The position numbers and the translations under genes are program-made. Below the pieces are notes generated by a model. That model was not told where the DNA came from, made no database searches, and saw nothing but the letters and a program-made list of their open reading frames with translations. A stretch of DNA of 64,000 nt from positions 1 to 64,000 of the forward strand of contig CALUNA010000001.1 of the NCBI GenBank assembly GCA_944321895.1, given 5' to 3'. Source of the DNA: an uncultured Bacteroidales bacterium. GTDB taxonomy: Bacteria; Bacteroidota; Bacteroidia; Bacteroidales; Paludibacteraceae. Each line of letters opens with the position of its first letter. Positions within the stretch are counted from its first letter, which is position 1. Positions 44,730 to 53,507 of the stretch are shown here, one piece after another.

Positions 44730-46154
44730 ATGGCCTATCAATTATTACCGTTTCGCTTTGAATGGTTCAATGAAAACGAATACCTTCTAACAAATGAAGT
44801 AGGAGAATATATTTTCTTGCAAAATAATGATTTTCAACGTTTTGTTAACGGAGAATTGGATGAACATAGTGAATTGTTTTATGATATTGAATCCAAGCAA
44901 ATAGCTACTACGGATAAAGTCGAAGATGTGGTACAGATGCTTGCCACCAAGTTTAGAACAAAGAAAAGTATCTTGCGTGACTTTACTTCGTTACATATGG
45001 TTGTACCTACATTACGTTGTAATTCTAGTTGCATTTACTGTCAGGTTGCCCGTAAAAATATGGATGACCATTCGGCCGATATGACTAAAAAGACGGCAAA
45101 AAATGTAGTGAAAACCATATTCCAATCTCCATCGCCTTGTATCAAAATAGAGTTTCAAGGCGGAGACCCATCAACAGACTTTGATATGGTAAAGTATATC
45201 ATCGAAGAAGCTGAATGGCAAAACTTGTTCAAGAAAAAAGAATTGGATTTTGTTATCTGTACCAATCTTACGTTACTCAATAAAGATATGGTGAAGTACT
45301 TGAAGAAACATAAATGTATGATTTCCACTTCTCTTGATGGTCCTAAAGACTTGCATGATACAAATCGCCCATTACAAAATAAGAAATTAGACCACCATGC
45401 CATTTTCGAAAAGAATCTTGCCATGATACGACAGATATGGGGTAATAACGATTGTGTTTCAGCGTTGATGACTACTTCCAAACATAGCTTGGGACGTTTC
45501 AAAGATATTATCGATGAATACATACGTTTGGGTTTTAATAATATTTTTTTACGTTCTCTCAATCCTTATGGATTTGCAAAGCAATATAAGGAAAAGATTG
45601 CTTATCCTGTTGAGGAATTCATCGCCAATTATAAAGAAGGATTGGATTATATTATAGAATTGAATAAGCAAGGTACTTTCTTTGTGGAAGGTTTTGCTGC
45701 ATTGTTGCTAAAAAGAATACTAACTCCATTTGCAACAGGATTTGTTGATTTACAATCTCCGGCAGGAGTTGGTATCGCTGGTGCAATATATGATTATGAC
45801 GGTAATGTGTATGTTTCGGATGAAGCACGTATGATGGCTCGTTTCATGAATTACTATTTCAAATTGGGCAATGTAAACGAAAACACTTATCAGGAAATGT
45901 TTAATGGAGAGCTACTGCATCATATTATTGCTTCTGCTTGTAATGAATGCTTACCTGTTTGTGCTGAATGTGTTTTCCAACCCTATTGCGGTGCAGATCC
46001 TGTTCGTAATATGTCAGAGCAAGGTGATATGGTAGGCTTTAGACCAACAAATGAAATGTGTAAAAAGACGAAAGCCATTATACATTATTTATTTGAGTTG
46101 TTGCAGAAGCATGACCCGGAGATAAACAGAATATTTTGGTCTTGGTTAAATTGA
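44730..46154 (+). CDS. hxsB: His-Xaa-Ser system radical SAM maturase HxsB
   Basis: A 474-residue radical S-adenosylmethionine enzyme thought to modify the His-Xaa-Ser repeat protein. The SAM cluster motif is C97-x3-C101-x2-C104 (TLRCNSSCIYCQVARK). GGDPS (the SAM-binding GGE-like motif) follows in KIEFQGGDPSTDF. The C terminus carries a SPASM-like Cys cluster (ACNECLPVCAECVFQPYCGA) for auxiliary Fe-S clusters. Base composition is visibly AT-richer than the flanking housekeeping genes. 7 bp separate it from hxsC. Confidence 0.92.
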   Translation: MAYQLLPFRFEWFNENEYLLTNEVGEYIFLQNNDFQRFVNGELDEHSELFYDIESKQIATTDKVEDVVQMLATKFRTKKSILRDFTSLHMVVPTLRCNSSCIYCQVARKNMDDHSADMTKKTAKNVVKTIFQSPSPCIKIEFQGGDPSTDFDMVKYIIEEAEWQNLFKKKELDFVICTNLTLLNKDMVKYLKKHKCMISTSLDGPKDLHDTNRPLQNKKLDHHAIFEKNLAMIRQIWGNNDCVSALMTTSKHSLGRFKDIIDEYIRLGFNNIFLRSLNPYGFAKQYKEKIAYPVEEFIANYKEGLDYIIELNKQGTFFVEGFAALLLKRILTPFATGFVDLQSPAGVGIAGAIYDYDGNVYVSDEARMMARFMNYYFKLGNVNENTYQEMFNGELLHHIIASACNECLPVCAECVFQPYCGADPVRNMSEQGDMVGFRPTNEMCKKTKAIIHYLFELLQKHDPEINRIFWSWLN

Positions 46155-46161
46155 TTGCGTT

Positions 46162-47304
46162 ATGAAACAAATTCAAGGTACTCCATATAATATAGAAGAT
46201 GACGTCGTTGGACGCATTTCTTTTGGCAAGAGGAATATATTTGGTCGTTCCAATGATATATTGGTTTGCAAAGACGCAGATAGTTCCTCATTTGGATATT
46301 TGGCAACCATTACAGAAACTGTGGCTTTCAAAGGTAAAGGAAAACCCTATTGCATAGTAGAGGACATTGCCGATTTCCATGAGGGTGATGTGGTTGTTAT
46401 CAATGCAAAAGGAGAAATTATATTTGTGTATGAAATCAACTCTAATCATAATGCGTTGATGGCAACAGAACGTTGTAATCATCGTTGTATCATGTGTCCT
46501 CAACCTCCTGTTCTACAAGAAAAAGATAAAACGCCTTTTAATCTAAGACTAATTTCTTTGTTTGACAAGAAAACACAGGAAATAGGTATAACCGGTGGAG
46601 AACCAACACTTATTGGTGATAAGCTTTTTACTTTGGTAAATCACATTAAAAAGGAGCTGCCTAAGACTGCTATAAGTATTCTATCTAATGGTGTTAAATT
46701 TGCAGAGAAAGAATATGCCATGAAATTGGCAATGTGTAAACATCCAGATCTGCAAATAGATATTCCTCTATTTTCTGATATTGCAGAAGAACACAATCGT
46801 ATTGTTGGAGCTAAGACTTTTTATAAGACTGTGCAGGGATTGTATAATCTTGCACTGTTTCATCAACGGATAGGACTTCGTGTTGTCATTCATAGAAGAA
46901 CTTACAAACGGCTTCCACAGTTAGCTGATTTTATCTATCATAATTTTCCTTTTGTTGCCCAAGTAGCTTTTATGCAAATGGAAACGATTGGATTGGCAAA
47001 AGAAAATTTTGATGAATTATGGATGGACCCATACGATTATAACATAGAGTTGCGCGAAGCTGTTTTACTTCTTGCTGATAGAGGTATGAAACCATACATT
47101 TATAATGCCCAATTATGTGTATTGCCTGAAGACATTCGTTGTTATGCTCAACAATCTATTTCGGATTGGAAAAGTATATACATTTCCGAATGCGATGGAT
47201 GTATGTTAAAAGGGCAATGTGCAGGATTTTTTGAATCTAACAGACAAGCTCACAGTTCACATATAAAAAAAATAGAACATATATCGTCTGATATATCGTG
47301 TTAA
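46162..47304 (+). CDS. hxsC: His-Xaa-Ser system radical SAM maturase HxsC
   Basis: A 380-residue second radical-SAM enzyme of the locus. An N-terminal region of about 95 residues precedes the core (strand-rich, ending VVVINAKGEIIFVYEINSNH). The cluster motif is C105-x3-C109-x2-C112 (TERCNHRCIMCPQPP), followed by EIGITGGEPTLIGD. The tail has CDGCMLKGQCAGFF. HxsB and HxsC presumably act in turn or as a pair on HxsA, but the chemical product has not been shown to my knowledge. It precedes the repeat gene by 35 bp. Confidence 0.92.
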   Translation: MKQIQGTPYNIEDDVVGRISFGKRNIFGRSNDILVCKDADSSSFGYLATITETVAFKGKGKPYCIVEDIADFHEGDVVVINAKGEIIFVYEINSNHNALMATERCNHRCIMCPQPPVLQEKDKTPFNLRLISLFDKKTQEIGITGGEPTLIGDKLFTLVNHIKKELPKTAISILSNGVKFAEKEYAMKLAMCKHPDLQIDIPLFSDIAEEHNRIVGAKTFYKTVQGLYNLALFHQRIGLRVVIHRRTYKRLPQLADFIYHNFPFVAQVAFMQMETIGLAKENFDELWMDPYDYNIELREAVLLLADRGMKPYIYNAQLCVLPEDIRCYAQQSISDWKSIYISECDGCMLKGQCAGFFESNRQAHSSHIKKIEHISSDISC

Positions 47305-47339
47305 GTAACTAATTGTTTAATTTAAAAATGGAGGTATCA

Positions 47340-47597
47340 ATGAAGAAACTCTTGTTTTTTGCGGTTTCTGCGATTTTTGCAGGAGCAAGCTATTGTTCCT
47401 CTGTTAGCGAGAAGATCGTTGCTAAAGTAACTAATAGCGACACTCAAATCAAGCAACAGAAGGATCAACCATTGGTGTTAGAACAGTTTTCTGCTGACTA
47501 TAAGTTTCTAGCAGACCACTATTCTCACAGCAGCCATAGCTCGCATAGTTCGCACAGTTCCCATCGCTCTCATAGTTCACACTATTCGAGCAGATAA
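47340..47597 (+). CDS. hxsA: Secreted His-Xaa-Ser repeat protein (HxsA-type substrate)
   Basis: An 85-residue exported protein: signal MKKLLFFAVSAIFAGASYCS, a spacer of about 40 residues, then eight tandem triplets HYS-HSS-HSS-HSS-HSS-HRS-HSS-HYS ending in SR. The repeats are the expected target of HxsB and HxsC. The start at 47340 is fixed by a GGAGG Shine-Dalgarno 7 bases upstream; in-frame ATGs further up overlap that site. It is shorter than full-length HxsA and closer to the compact HxsA2 type. A strong terminator follows, closing the operon. Confidence 0.9.
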   Translation: MKKLLFFAVSAIFAGASYCSSVSEKIVAKVTNSDTQIKQQKDQPLVLEQFSADYKFLADHYSHSSHSSHSSHSSHRSHSSHYSSR

Positions 47598-47609
47598 AAC
47601 TGAATTGTT

Positions 47610-47646
47610 AAGGACGGGCAAATAGGATAGCCCGTCCTTTTTTTGT
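47610..47646 (+). terminator. Terminator of the hxs operon
   Basis: AAGGACGGGC (47610-47619) pairs perfectly with GCCCGTCCTT (47630-47639), followed by a long T-run. Confidence 0.95.
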
Positions 47647-47688
47647 CTCATTATTTTATGTTACTTTTGTACTCAAATTAATACGGGT

Positions 47689-48426
47689 ATGTCAAGTAAA
47701 GGATACAGGCGTTTTAAAAGCCGTTTAGAGTATTTTCGAACAGATAATGAAGTTGCTGATATTATAGTTCAGAACAAGGAATTACTGAAAGGTGTTGAAG
47801 TCATTTTCAATAAAGTGACAGTGGAGAAACACCCACTGCTATACAATAGGACTAATAATGCCAATAGCAGAAAGTTAGTTGTAAATCATCTAAGAAAAAC
47901 TATATATGTATCTTTTATAAAAGATATGTATGAGGAGGTTACTGAGTACATTAGATACATATTACAAGAAGGGGCATTGAATGGCGTTGACCCTTGCAGA
48001 CTTGTCGGTGAGCATAATGTAAACATGAAAGCCAACGAGATTTTGTCAATGAGTACCAAGAAAGAGATAATCCAATCTATTATGGATCAAATTTTCCAAC
48101 AATTAGAAAATGAGCGAAGTACCATTACCCTTATCTCTAAAATAAAGAACAAATTGGGGCTATCAATACAACAACAACTTATAGATGATGCTTTACCTTT
48201 TCTTGAAATTAGACACATTTTTGTTCATTCAGATGGCAAGCCTAATAGTGCATTTTTAGAAAAATATCCAACTATTCAGTTAGACGACCATCGTAGAATT
48301 TTATTAAATTCAACTTTTGCAAAGAAAGCATACGATGCAGTCAATAATTTATTAATAGCTATTGATAACGATATGATTTTAAAAAATTACATCTCTGTTT
48401 CTGAATTACAAAATAAAGGGATGTAA
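47689..48426 (+). CDS. HEPN-like protein, putative RNase of accessory type
   Basis: A 245-residue, Asn/Lys/Ile-rich protein. Near residues 173-185 it has IRHIFVHSDGKPN, matching the HEPN catalytic pattern R-x4-H (R-HIFV-H) within helical surroundings. HEPN proteins of this size are often RNases of toxin or phage-defence systems, for example the RiboL-PSP/MAE families. No nucleotidyltransferase or other antitoxin partner is adjacent. It has its own promoter (TACTTTTG, 47662-47669). The stop codon lies inside a 21-bp hairpin. AT-rich like hxs, so probably acquired. Confidence 0.6.
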   Translation: MSSKGYRRFKSRLEYFRTDNEVADIIVQNKELLKGVEVIFNKVTVEKHPLLYNRTNNANSRKLVVNHLRKTIYVSFIKDMYEEVTEYIRYILQEGALNGVDPCRLVGEHNVNMKANEILSMSTKKEIIQSIMDQIFQQLENERSTITLISKIKNKLGLSIQQQLIDDALPFLEIRHIFVHSDGKPNSAFLEKYPTIQLDDHRRILLNSTFAKKAYDAVNNLLIAIDNDMILKNYISVSELQNKGM

Positions 48427-48469
48427 ATACTAAAAGAAAGGAAACAAATTCTTTTGGTATTTACATCCC
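48418..48469 (+). repeat. 21-bp inverted repeat spanning the HEPN stop codon
   Basis: GGGATGTAAATAC-T-AAAAGAA (48418-48438) pairs with TTCTTTT-G-GTATTTACATCCC (48449-48469); the single T/G pair would be a wobble in RNA. The loop is 10 nt. The TAA stop is in the left arm. No T-run follows, so it is not a standard terminator; mRNA protection or a mobile-element trace are options. Confidence 0.7.
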
Positions 48470-48874
48470 AATTTGTTATTCTTGCAGCACAGAAGAGTTA
48501 TTTGAACGCAATTCATAGCAGAACGCAGCATATGGCACAGTTGCCCACTTATTATCTCAAAAAACGACTAATTCTTTCAAGGTCTTTTGTATCGGGAATA
48601 AGAAAAAGTCTTTCAGAATGGCAGAAAAATTTGCAGGACTTCTTTTCTCCCCCTTTCCAATCTATCCCCGCAGCATAAAAAACCGCCTGCCAATTCAGCA
48701 GTATAGGACTAAATAAAATTTGTAAGTTTTTTTTCGCAAATCGAATCACACATTTTTCGTATCTTTGGCCGCGTATGTTTGCGTGGCAAGTTTGTCTGTA
48801 AAAGACAGGTCGTCGTGGCATGATACACTTGTAATCACTTGGTTTTAAGGAATCTTATTTAGCAAAAAAATATA
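48470..48874. other. Non-coding gap between the accessory segment and purA
   Basis: No convincing gene. The purA promoter TATCTTTG is at 48760-48767, leaving a leader of about 100 nt that contains a small hairpin GTCT-gtaa-AAGAC near 48793-48806. The stretch 48470-48740 shows no clear feature. Confidence 0.5.
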
Positions 48875-50146
48875 ATGGAAAAGGTAGATGTATTGCTGGG
48901 GCTCCAGTGGGGAGATGAAGGCAAAGGTAAGGTTGTCGATGTTTTGACACCGAAATATGAATTGGTTTGCCGTTTTCAGGGCGGCCCGAATGCAGGACAT
49001 ACGTTGGAGTTTGAAAACCAAAAGTTTGTATTGCGTTCCATTCCGTCCGGAATTTTCCAGGGCGACAAGATAAATATCATTGGCAACGGCGTGGTGCTTG
49101 ACCCTGCCTTGTTCAAGGCCGAGGCGGAAGCGCTCGAAGCCGCAGGGCATAAGCTGACCGACCGGCTCTATATTTCCAAAAAGGCGCATTTGATTTTGCC
49201 GACACACCGTTTTTTGGATGCGGCTTATGAATCGGCCAAGGGAAGCGGCAAAATCGGCACGACCGGCAAGGGCATTGGCCCAACCTATACGGACAAGGTC
49301 AGCCGGAACGGGTTGCGCGTCGGCGATATCCTGCATAATTTCGAGGAAAAATACCGAAATGCCATTGACCGGCACAAACGGATTCTGGCATCCTACCAGT
49401 TTGAATATGATCTGCCCGCCATTGAAAAAGAATGGCTCGAAGGCATCGAGTATTTGAAAAAGTTCCATATCGTGGACAGCGAACACGTGATAAACAAAAG
49501 TTTGCGGGCCGGTAAAAAAATTCTGGCCGAAGGTGCACAAGGCACGATGCTTGATGTAGATTTCGGCTCCTATCCGTTCGTGACTTCGTCCAATACGATT
49601 TGCGCGGGTGCGTGCACGGGTTTGGGCGTGGCTCCGCGTAACATCGGCAATGTGTTCGGCATTTTCAAGGCGTATTGCACCCGTGTGGGCGCCGGGCCTT
49701 TCCCGACGGAGCTGTTTGATGAAACGGGCGATAAAATGTGCGAGATAGGGCACGAGTTCGGTTCGGTTACGGGCCGTCGCCGCCGTTGCGGCTGGATTGA
49801 TTTGGTTGCGCTGAAATATGCGGTCATGATTAACGGCGTGAACAAACTGATTATGATGAAAAGCGATGTGCTGGATACGTTCGATACAATCAAGGCATGT
49901 GTCGCTTATCGGATTGAAGGCGAAACGGTTACGGATTTCCCGTTCGATTTGACAGATGGCGCGGAACCGGTTTACAAAGAGCTTCCCGGCTGGAAAACCG
50001 ATATGACCAAGATGTCTTCCGAGGCGGAATTTCCGAAAGCATTTACGGATTACGTGAAATTCCTGGAAGACTATCTGGAAACGCCGGTAGCCATTGTTTC
50101 CGTCGGGCCGGACCGCGAACAGACGATTGTAAGGAGTTCATTTTGA
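48875..50146 (+). CDS. purA: Adenylosuccinate synthetase
   Basis: Joins IMP and aspartate with GTP to adenylosuccinate, the first step toward AMP. 423 residues, normal length. LLGLQWGDEGKGKVVDVLTP (phosphate loop, about 6-25), QGGPNAGHTL, GTTGKGIGPTYTDKV and EGAQGTMLDVDFGSYPFVTS are the family signatures. It marks the return to housekeeping composition after the accessory segment and is followed by a metallopeptidase gene 33 bp on. Confidence 0.96.
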   Translation: MEKVDVLLGLQWGDEGKGKVVDVLTPKYELVCRFQGGPNAGHTLEFENQKFVLRSIPSGIFQGDKINIIGNGVVLDPALFKAEAEALEAAGHKLTDRLYISKKAHLILPTHRFLDAAYESAKGSGKIGTTGKGIGPTYTDKVSRNGLRVGDILHNFEEKYRNAIDRHKRILASYQFEYDLPAIEKEWLEGIEYLKKFHIVDSEHVINKSLRAGKKILAEGAQGTMLDVDFGSYPFVTSSNTICAGACTGLGVAPRNIGNVFGIFKAYCTRVGAGPFPTELFDETGDKMCEIGHEFGSVTGRRRRCGWIDLVALKYAVMINGVNKLIMMKSDVLDTFDTIKACVAYRIEGETVTDFPFDLTDGAEPVYKELPGWKTDMTKMSSEAEFPKAFTDYVKFLEDYLETPVAIVSVGPDREQTIVRSSF

Positions 50147-50179
50147 ATAAGATATTGAATTAAGAAATAGAATTGTTTT

Positions 50180-50854
50180 ATGTATATATACGTTATTTTT
50201 ATTGCTTTTGCGCTGTTGAGCTGGATTATTTCCGCTCGTTTGAATAGCAAATTTAAAAAATATTCCCAGATTCCCGTAGGTTATACGGGCAAGCAAATTG
50301 CCGAAAAAATGTTGCGTGACAGCGGCATAACCGATGTGCAGGTTACCTGTACGCCGGGGCATCTGACCGACCATTATAATCCGGCAACCAAAACCGTCAA
50401 TTTGAGCGAGAGCGTGTACGGTTCAAACAGTGTGGCTGCGGCCGCCGTGGCTGCGCATGAATGCGGCCATGCCGTGCAACATGCTTATGCCTATAAACCG
50501 TTGGCCATGCGTTCGGCATTGGTTCCTGTGGTCAGTTTTGCCTCGCAGTGGGTTCAGTGGATTTTGCTGGCAGGTATTATCTTTGTAAATTCATTCCCGG
50601 GTCTTTTGATAGCTGGTATTATTTTGTTTGCCACTACGACTTTGTTTAGTTTTATCACCTTGCCGGTGGAAATCAATGCCAGCAAGCGTGCGCTTATATG
50701 GCTCGACAGTGCGGGCATAACCGATTACAGCAGCCATGAACAGGCCAAGGATGCCTTGAAATCGGCGGCTTATACTTATGTGGTTGCTGCTTTGGGTTCG
50801 TTGGCTACGCTGATTTATTATATCCTGATTTTTTTGGGAGGACGCAGGGATTAA
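50180..50854 (+). CDS. Zinc metallopeptidase, YugP/DUF zn_peptidase_2 family
   Basis: A 224-residue membrane-bound protease. N-terminal helix (YVIFIAFALLSWIISARLN), active site AHECGHAVQHAYAY (HExxH variant HECGH, about residues 93-97), and two further helices (ILLAGIIFVNSFPGLLIAGI; VVAALGSLATLIYYILIFLG). Substrates are unknown. Probably cotranscribed with purA; a terminator follows. Confidence 0.9.
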   Translation: MYIYVIFIAFALLSWIISARLNSKFKKYSQIPVGYTGKQIAEKMLRDSGITDVQVTCTPGHLTDHYNPATKTVNLSESVYGSNSVAAAAVAAHECGHAVQHAYAYKPLAMRSALVPVVSFASQWVQWILLAGIIFVNSFPGLLIAGIILFATTTLFSFITLPVEINASKRALIWLDSAGITDYSSHEQAKDALKSAAYTYVVAALGSLATLIYYILIFLGGRRD

Positions 50855-50890
50855 TCACTGGTAAATCCGGTTATGTATTGCAACGATTTT

Positions 50891-50923
50891 GTCCCTCGGA
50901 ATTTTTCCGGGGGATATTTTTTT
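50891..50923 (+). terminator. Terminator of purA-metallopeptidase
   Basis: CCCTCGGA (50893-50900) pairs with TCCGGGGG (50906-50913, one wobble), followed by a T-run. Confidence 0.8.
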
Positions 50924-50935
50924 ATCGCGTCGATA

Positions 50936-52162
50936 CTAAAATTGTTTTATCAGGAAGGTCGGATTTATGCGCAGGTAAACGCCGGCCGATATGCTGATGC
51001 CGTTATTGATGGTTTGCCGTGTGCCGGAAGCGTCAATCATGTCGGAAACCAGTGGTTGGAAAATATCCACATCGACACCCAGTGCGAATCCTTTGCCCAA
51101 TGAACGGGAATATTCCATGCCGTAGTAAAGCAAATCCGGCTGCTCGAAAACAGCCCCTTCATATCTCATGGATGCGGCACCGTAAAAAGGATTGCCGAAC
51201 AAGGATATGAATTGGTTGCAATGATAGTATCCGGCTTTCAGCCTGAATTGGCGGATATCAGCGGCTAAGCGCGCATACAGAGCATAGCCGGTATCGAATG
51301 GCCATATATGTCCGGCCTGTTGGTAATAGACAGCGTAGTCTGCTTCTGCTTCTATCCGTTTCAGCCAGTTCCTGTTGATATTCCAAACGCCTGCAATTCC
51401 TGCCGCTCCGTTCATGAGGGTTTGCACGGAGTTGGTGTAAATCGTATCGATTTCGCCGCCGCGATGTTGCACCAGTGCCTGGATTGGGAAATACAAGTGA
51501 AAACGTGAGTCCGGTGCATTCACCTTAAAACGCGATGACAGCCCGACTGTGAATGCTTCCTGATGCGTATCGTCTTTGAATATGAAACTTTGCCAGTTTC
51601 CCCACACGTCCATGTCGAATATGTTCCACTCAAAAAGGAGCTGCAGCCCCGTTTCCGGGTCACAGGTCAGGTTCAGCTCCGGATTGTACAAAGGTTCTAT
51701 CAGGCGGTGGTTCGCTCCGCCGTAAAGATTGCCGAAAACCAAAGTGAAATGTTCCGACAAGTCGGCCTGTGCCCTGAAAAACGGCAGGATATGGCTGCCT
51801 TTCTGGTATTGGTTGCCTTTCCACGTGGCAATGTCCAGGTAGGCCATGGACGGATATTTGTTGGCGCCGTGGTACAACAGGAAATGCCCGCCAAGTTCCA
51901 GTTTCATGTTTTTCAGCGGATAATAGGTCAGTTTGGGTTGCAACCATAGGCCGGGCAGGGAATAGCCTTTCTGGTAAGCGCCTTGATACTCGTTGTTTTT
52001 GGCGAAGTTGAGGTTGTCCAGTTCAAACGACAGCTGGCGCACGCGTGTCGTGTCGATGCGGTATTCTGATTGATAAACCAAATCGGAAATCTGCCCGTCG
52101 GTGCGGCTGGGAAATCCCAGGCAGAGAATAATGCAAATTATATATGGCAGTTTTTTATTCAT
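50936..52162 (-). CDS. Putative outer-membrane beta-barrel protein, function unknown
   Basis: A 408-residue exported protein: signal MNKKLPYIICIILCLGFPSR, then alternating amphipathic strands with aromatic girdles throughout (LKLELGGHFLLYHGANKYPSM, TLVFGNLYGGANHRLIEPLY) and a closing strand ISISAGVYLRINPTFLIKQF ending in Phe. This is a barrel pattern; I do not recognise a named family. The ATG at 52162 was chosen because it opens the signal peptide. Convergent with the purA operon. Confidence 0.7.
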   Translation of the reverse strand: MNKKLPYIICIILCLGFPSRTDGQISDLVYQSEYRIDTTRVRQLSFELDNLNFAKNNEYQGAYQKGYSLPGLWLQPKLTYYPLKNMKLELGGHFLLYHGANKYPSMAYLDIATWKGNQYQKGSHILPFFRAQADLSEHFTLVFGNLYGGANHRLIEPLYNPELNLTCDPETGLQLLFEWNIFDMDVWGNWQSFIFKDDTHQEAFTVGLSSRFKVNAPDSRFHLYFPIQALVQHRGGEIDTIYTNSVQTLMNGAAGIAGVWNINRNWLKRIEAEADYAVYYQQAGHIWPFDTGYALYARLAADIRQFRLKAGYYHCNQFISLFGNPFYGAASMRYEGAVFEQPDLLYYGMEYSRSLGKGFALGVDVDIFQPLVSDMIDASGTRQTINNGISISAGVYLRINPTFLIKQF

Positions 52163-52278
52163 GTGTTTTATTGTTTCCAGTCTTCGGCTCCAACAGATGC
52201 ACAAATGATTTTTTTGGAATAAATCCAGTTTGTATTATTTCATTGATTGTTATAACTGCCTGTGCCTGGCAGATTCTT

Positions 52279-53346
52279 TTATTCTTCCGGATTTTCTTGT
52301 TGTTGCCTGAATATTTCCTTTTGTTGTTCTATTTCCTCCCGTAGCTGTTCGACAGTGGGCAGGTAGGTCAGGTATTTGGCCTGGAACAGACGCTCATTAT
52401 CATGTAGGACAGAATAGCGGGCCATATCTTCGCTGGTTTCCGAACATAGTATAAGCCCGATTGTCGGATTATCGCCTTCAGTACGTTTCAGGTTATCGTA
52501 CATTCTTACATACATGTCCATTTGCCCGACATCTTGGTGGGATATCCTTGATGTTTTGAGGTCGATTAGCAAAAAACATTTGAGAATGTAATTGTAGAAC
52601 ACCAGATCGATGAAATAATCACCCATGTCTGTCTTTATATGTTGTTGACGTGCTACAAATGCATATCCTTTTCCTAATTCCAATACGAATTTTTGCAGAT
52701 GGGTGATAATTGCAGATTCGAGTTTGGTTTCAGAGAAATCCGGATTGGGAGAAAGTCCCAAAAATTCTGCTACAATTGGATTTTTGATAAACTCCAGTTT
52801 GTCCTGCTGGAATGTTGCGGTTAATTGCTTCATTTCATTTTCTACCGCTTGTTTGTTTTGTGATTGCAGCAATCGATAATAGTATTGGGAAGCAATATTC
52901 CTGTCAAGTGTCCGGACGCTCCAGCATTCGTTCATAGCTTCTTGCAAATACCAGTCGCGTGCGGTCTTGTCGGTAACCCGCAGCAATGAACGATAGTGTG
53001 TCCAAGAAAGCAAATGAAATTTTGTACTCACTGAGTCCAAAATGTCCGGGAATGCTTTATAAAAACGGACGAACTTATATAAAGAGCTGAAATCGAATCC
53101 TTTTCCATATTTCAGGGTTAAGAATTCCGCCAGCCGTTTGACAATCTCTTTTCCATATTCAGCCCGGTTCTCACCTTGCAATTCCTCTTCGGCAATACGT
53201 TTTCCCAACAACCAGTTGCGTTGGATCATTGCCACGTTGACAGCCTGATATGCATAACTACGTGTCTGTTCAATGATGTTTTGTACATCTTTGAATATAT
53301 CGTCGCTGTTATTTATGGAGGATAATATTTCAATATCTTTTTTCAT
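52279..53346 (-). CDS. DUF1016/YhcG-type PD-(D/E)XK nuclease
   Basis: A 355-residue protein. The N-terminal DUF1016 domain (IIEQTRSYAYQAVNVAMIQR to about residue 170) is followed by a PD-(D/E)XK nuclease domain with DYFIDLVFYNYILKCFLLIDLKT, where D and the D-x-K pair form the metal site. Such genes often accompany restriction or defence loci, but none is adjacent. The minus-strand promoter TATATTTG (53353-53360) lies 6 bases before the ATG, so the mRNA is probably leaderless. Confidence 0.88.
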   Translation of the reverse strand: MKKDIEILSSINNSDDIFKDVQNIIEQTRSYAYQAVNVAMIQRNWLLGKRIAEEELQGENRAEYGKEIVKRLAEFLTLKYGKGFDFSSLYKFVRFYKAFPDILDSVSTKFHLLSWTHYRSLLRVTDKTARDWYLQEAMNECWSVRTLDRNIASQYYYRLLQSQNKQAVENEMKQLTATFQQDKLEFIKNPIVAEFLGLSPNPDFSETKLESAIITHLQKFVLELGKGYAFVARQQHIKTDMGDYFIDLVFYNYILKCFLLIDLKTSRISHQDVGQMDMYVRMYDNLKRTEGDNPTIGLILCSETSEDMARYSVLHDNERLFQAKYLTYLPTVEQLREEIEQQKEIFRQQQENPEE

Positions 53347-53447
53347 GCCCGACAAATATAATGTTTTTATCCGGAATAGAAATCAATAAAGGCATTTTAC
53401 AGATGGCATAGAGGTACAAAAGTTGGAAATTTCGGGTGGTGAACAAT

Positions 53448-53483
53448 AAAAGCCGATACAGAATAATTCCCGTATCGGCTTTT
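53448..53483 (-). terminator. Terminator of the rnf operon
   Basis: AAAAGCCGATAC (53448-53459) pairs perfectly with GTATCGGCTTTT (53472-53483). It follows rnfA on the minus strand. Confidence 0.92.
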
Positions 53484-53507
53484 AAGCATTTAACTGTCAT
53501 ATCTTTC

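Noticed and set aside
47520..47590. Short tandem DNA repeat array (CRISPR-like)
   Set aside because: The repeats are 9-base codons of the HxS triplets within hxsA with varied third bases; they are coding, with no spacers.
48454..48678. 74-codon frame between the HEPN gene and purA
   Set aside because: Begins inside the inverted repeat, no ribosome site, no recognisable domain.
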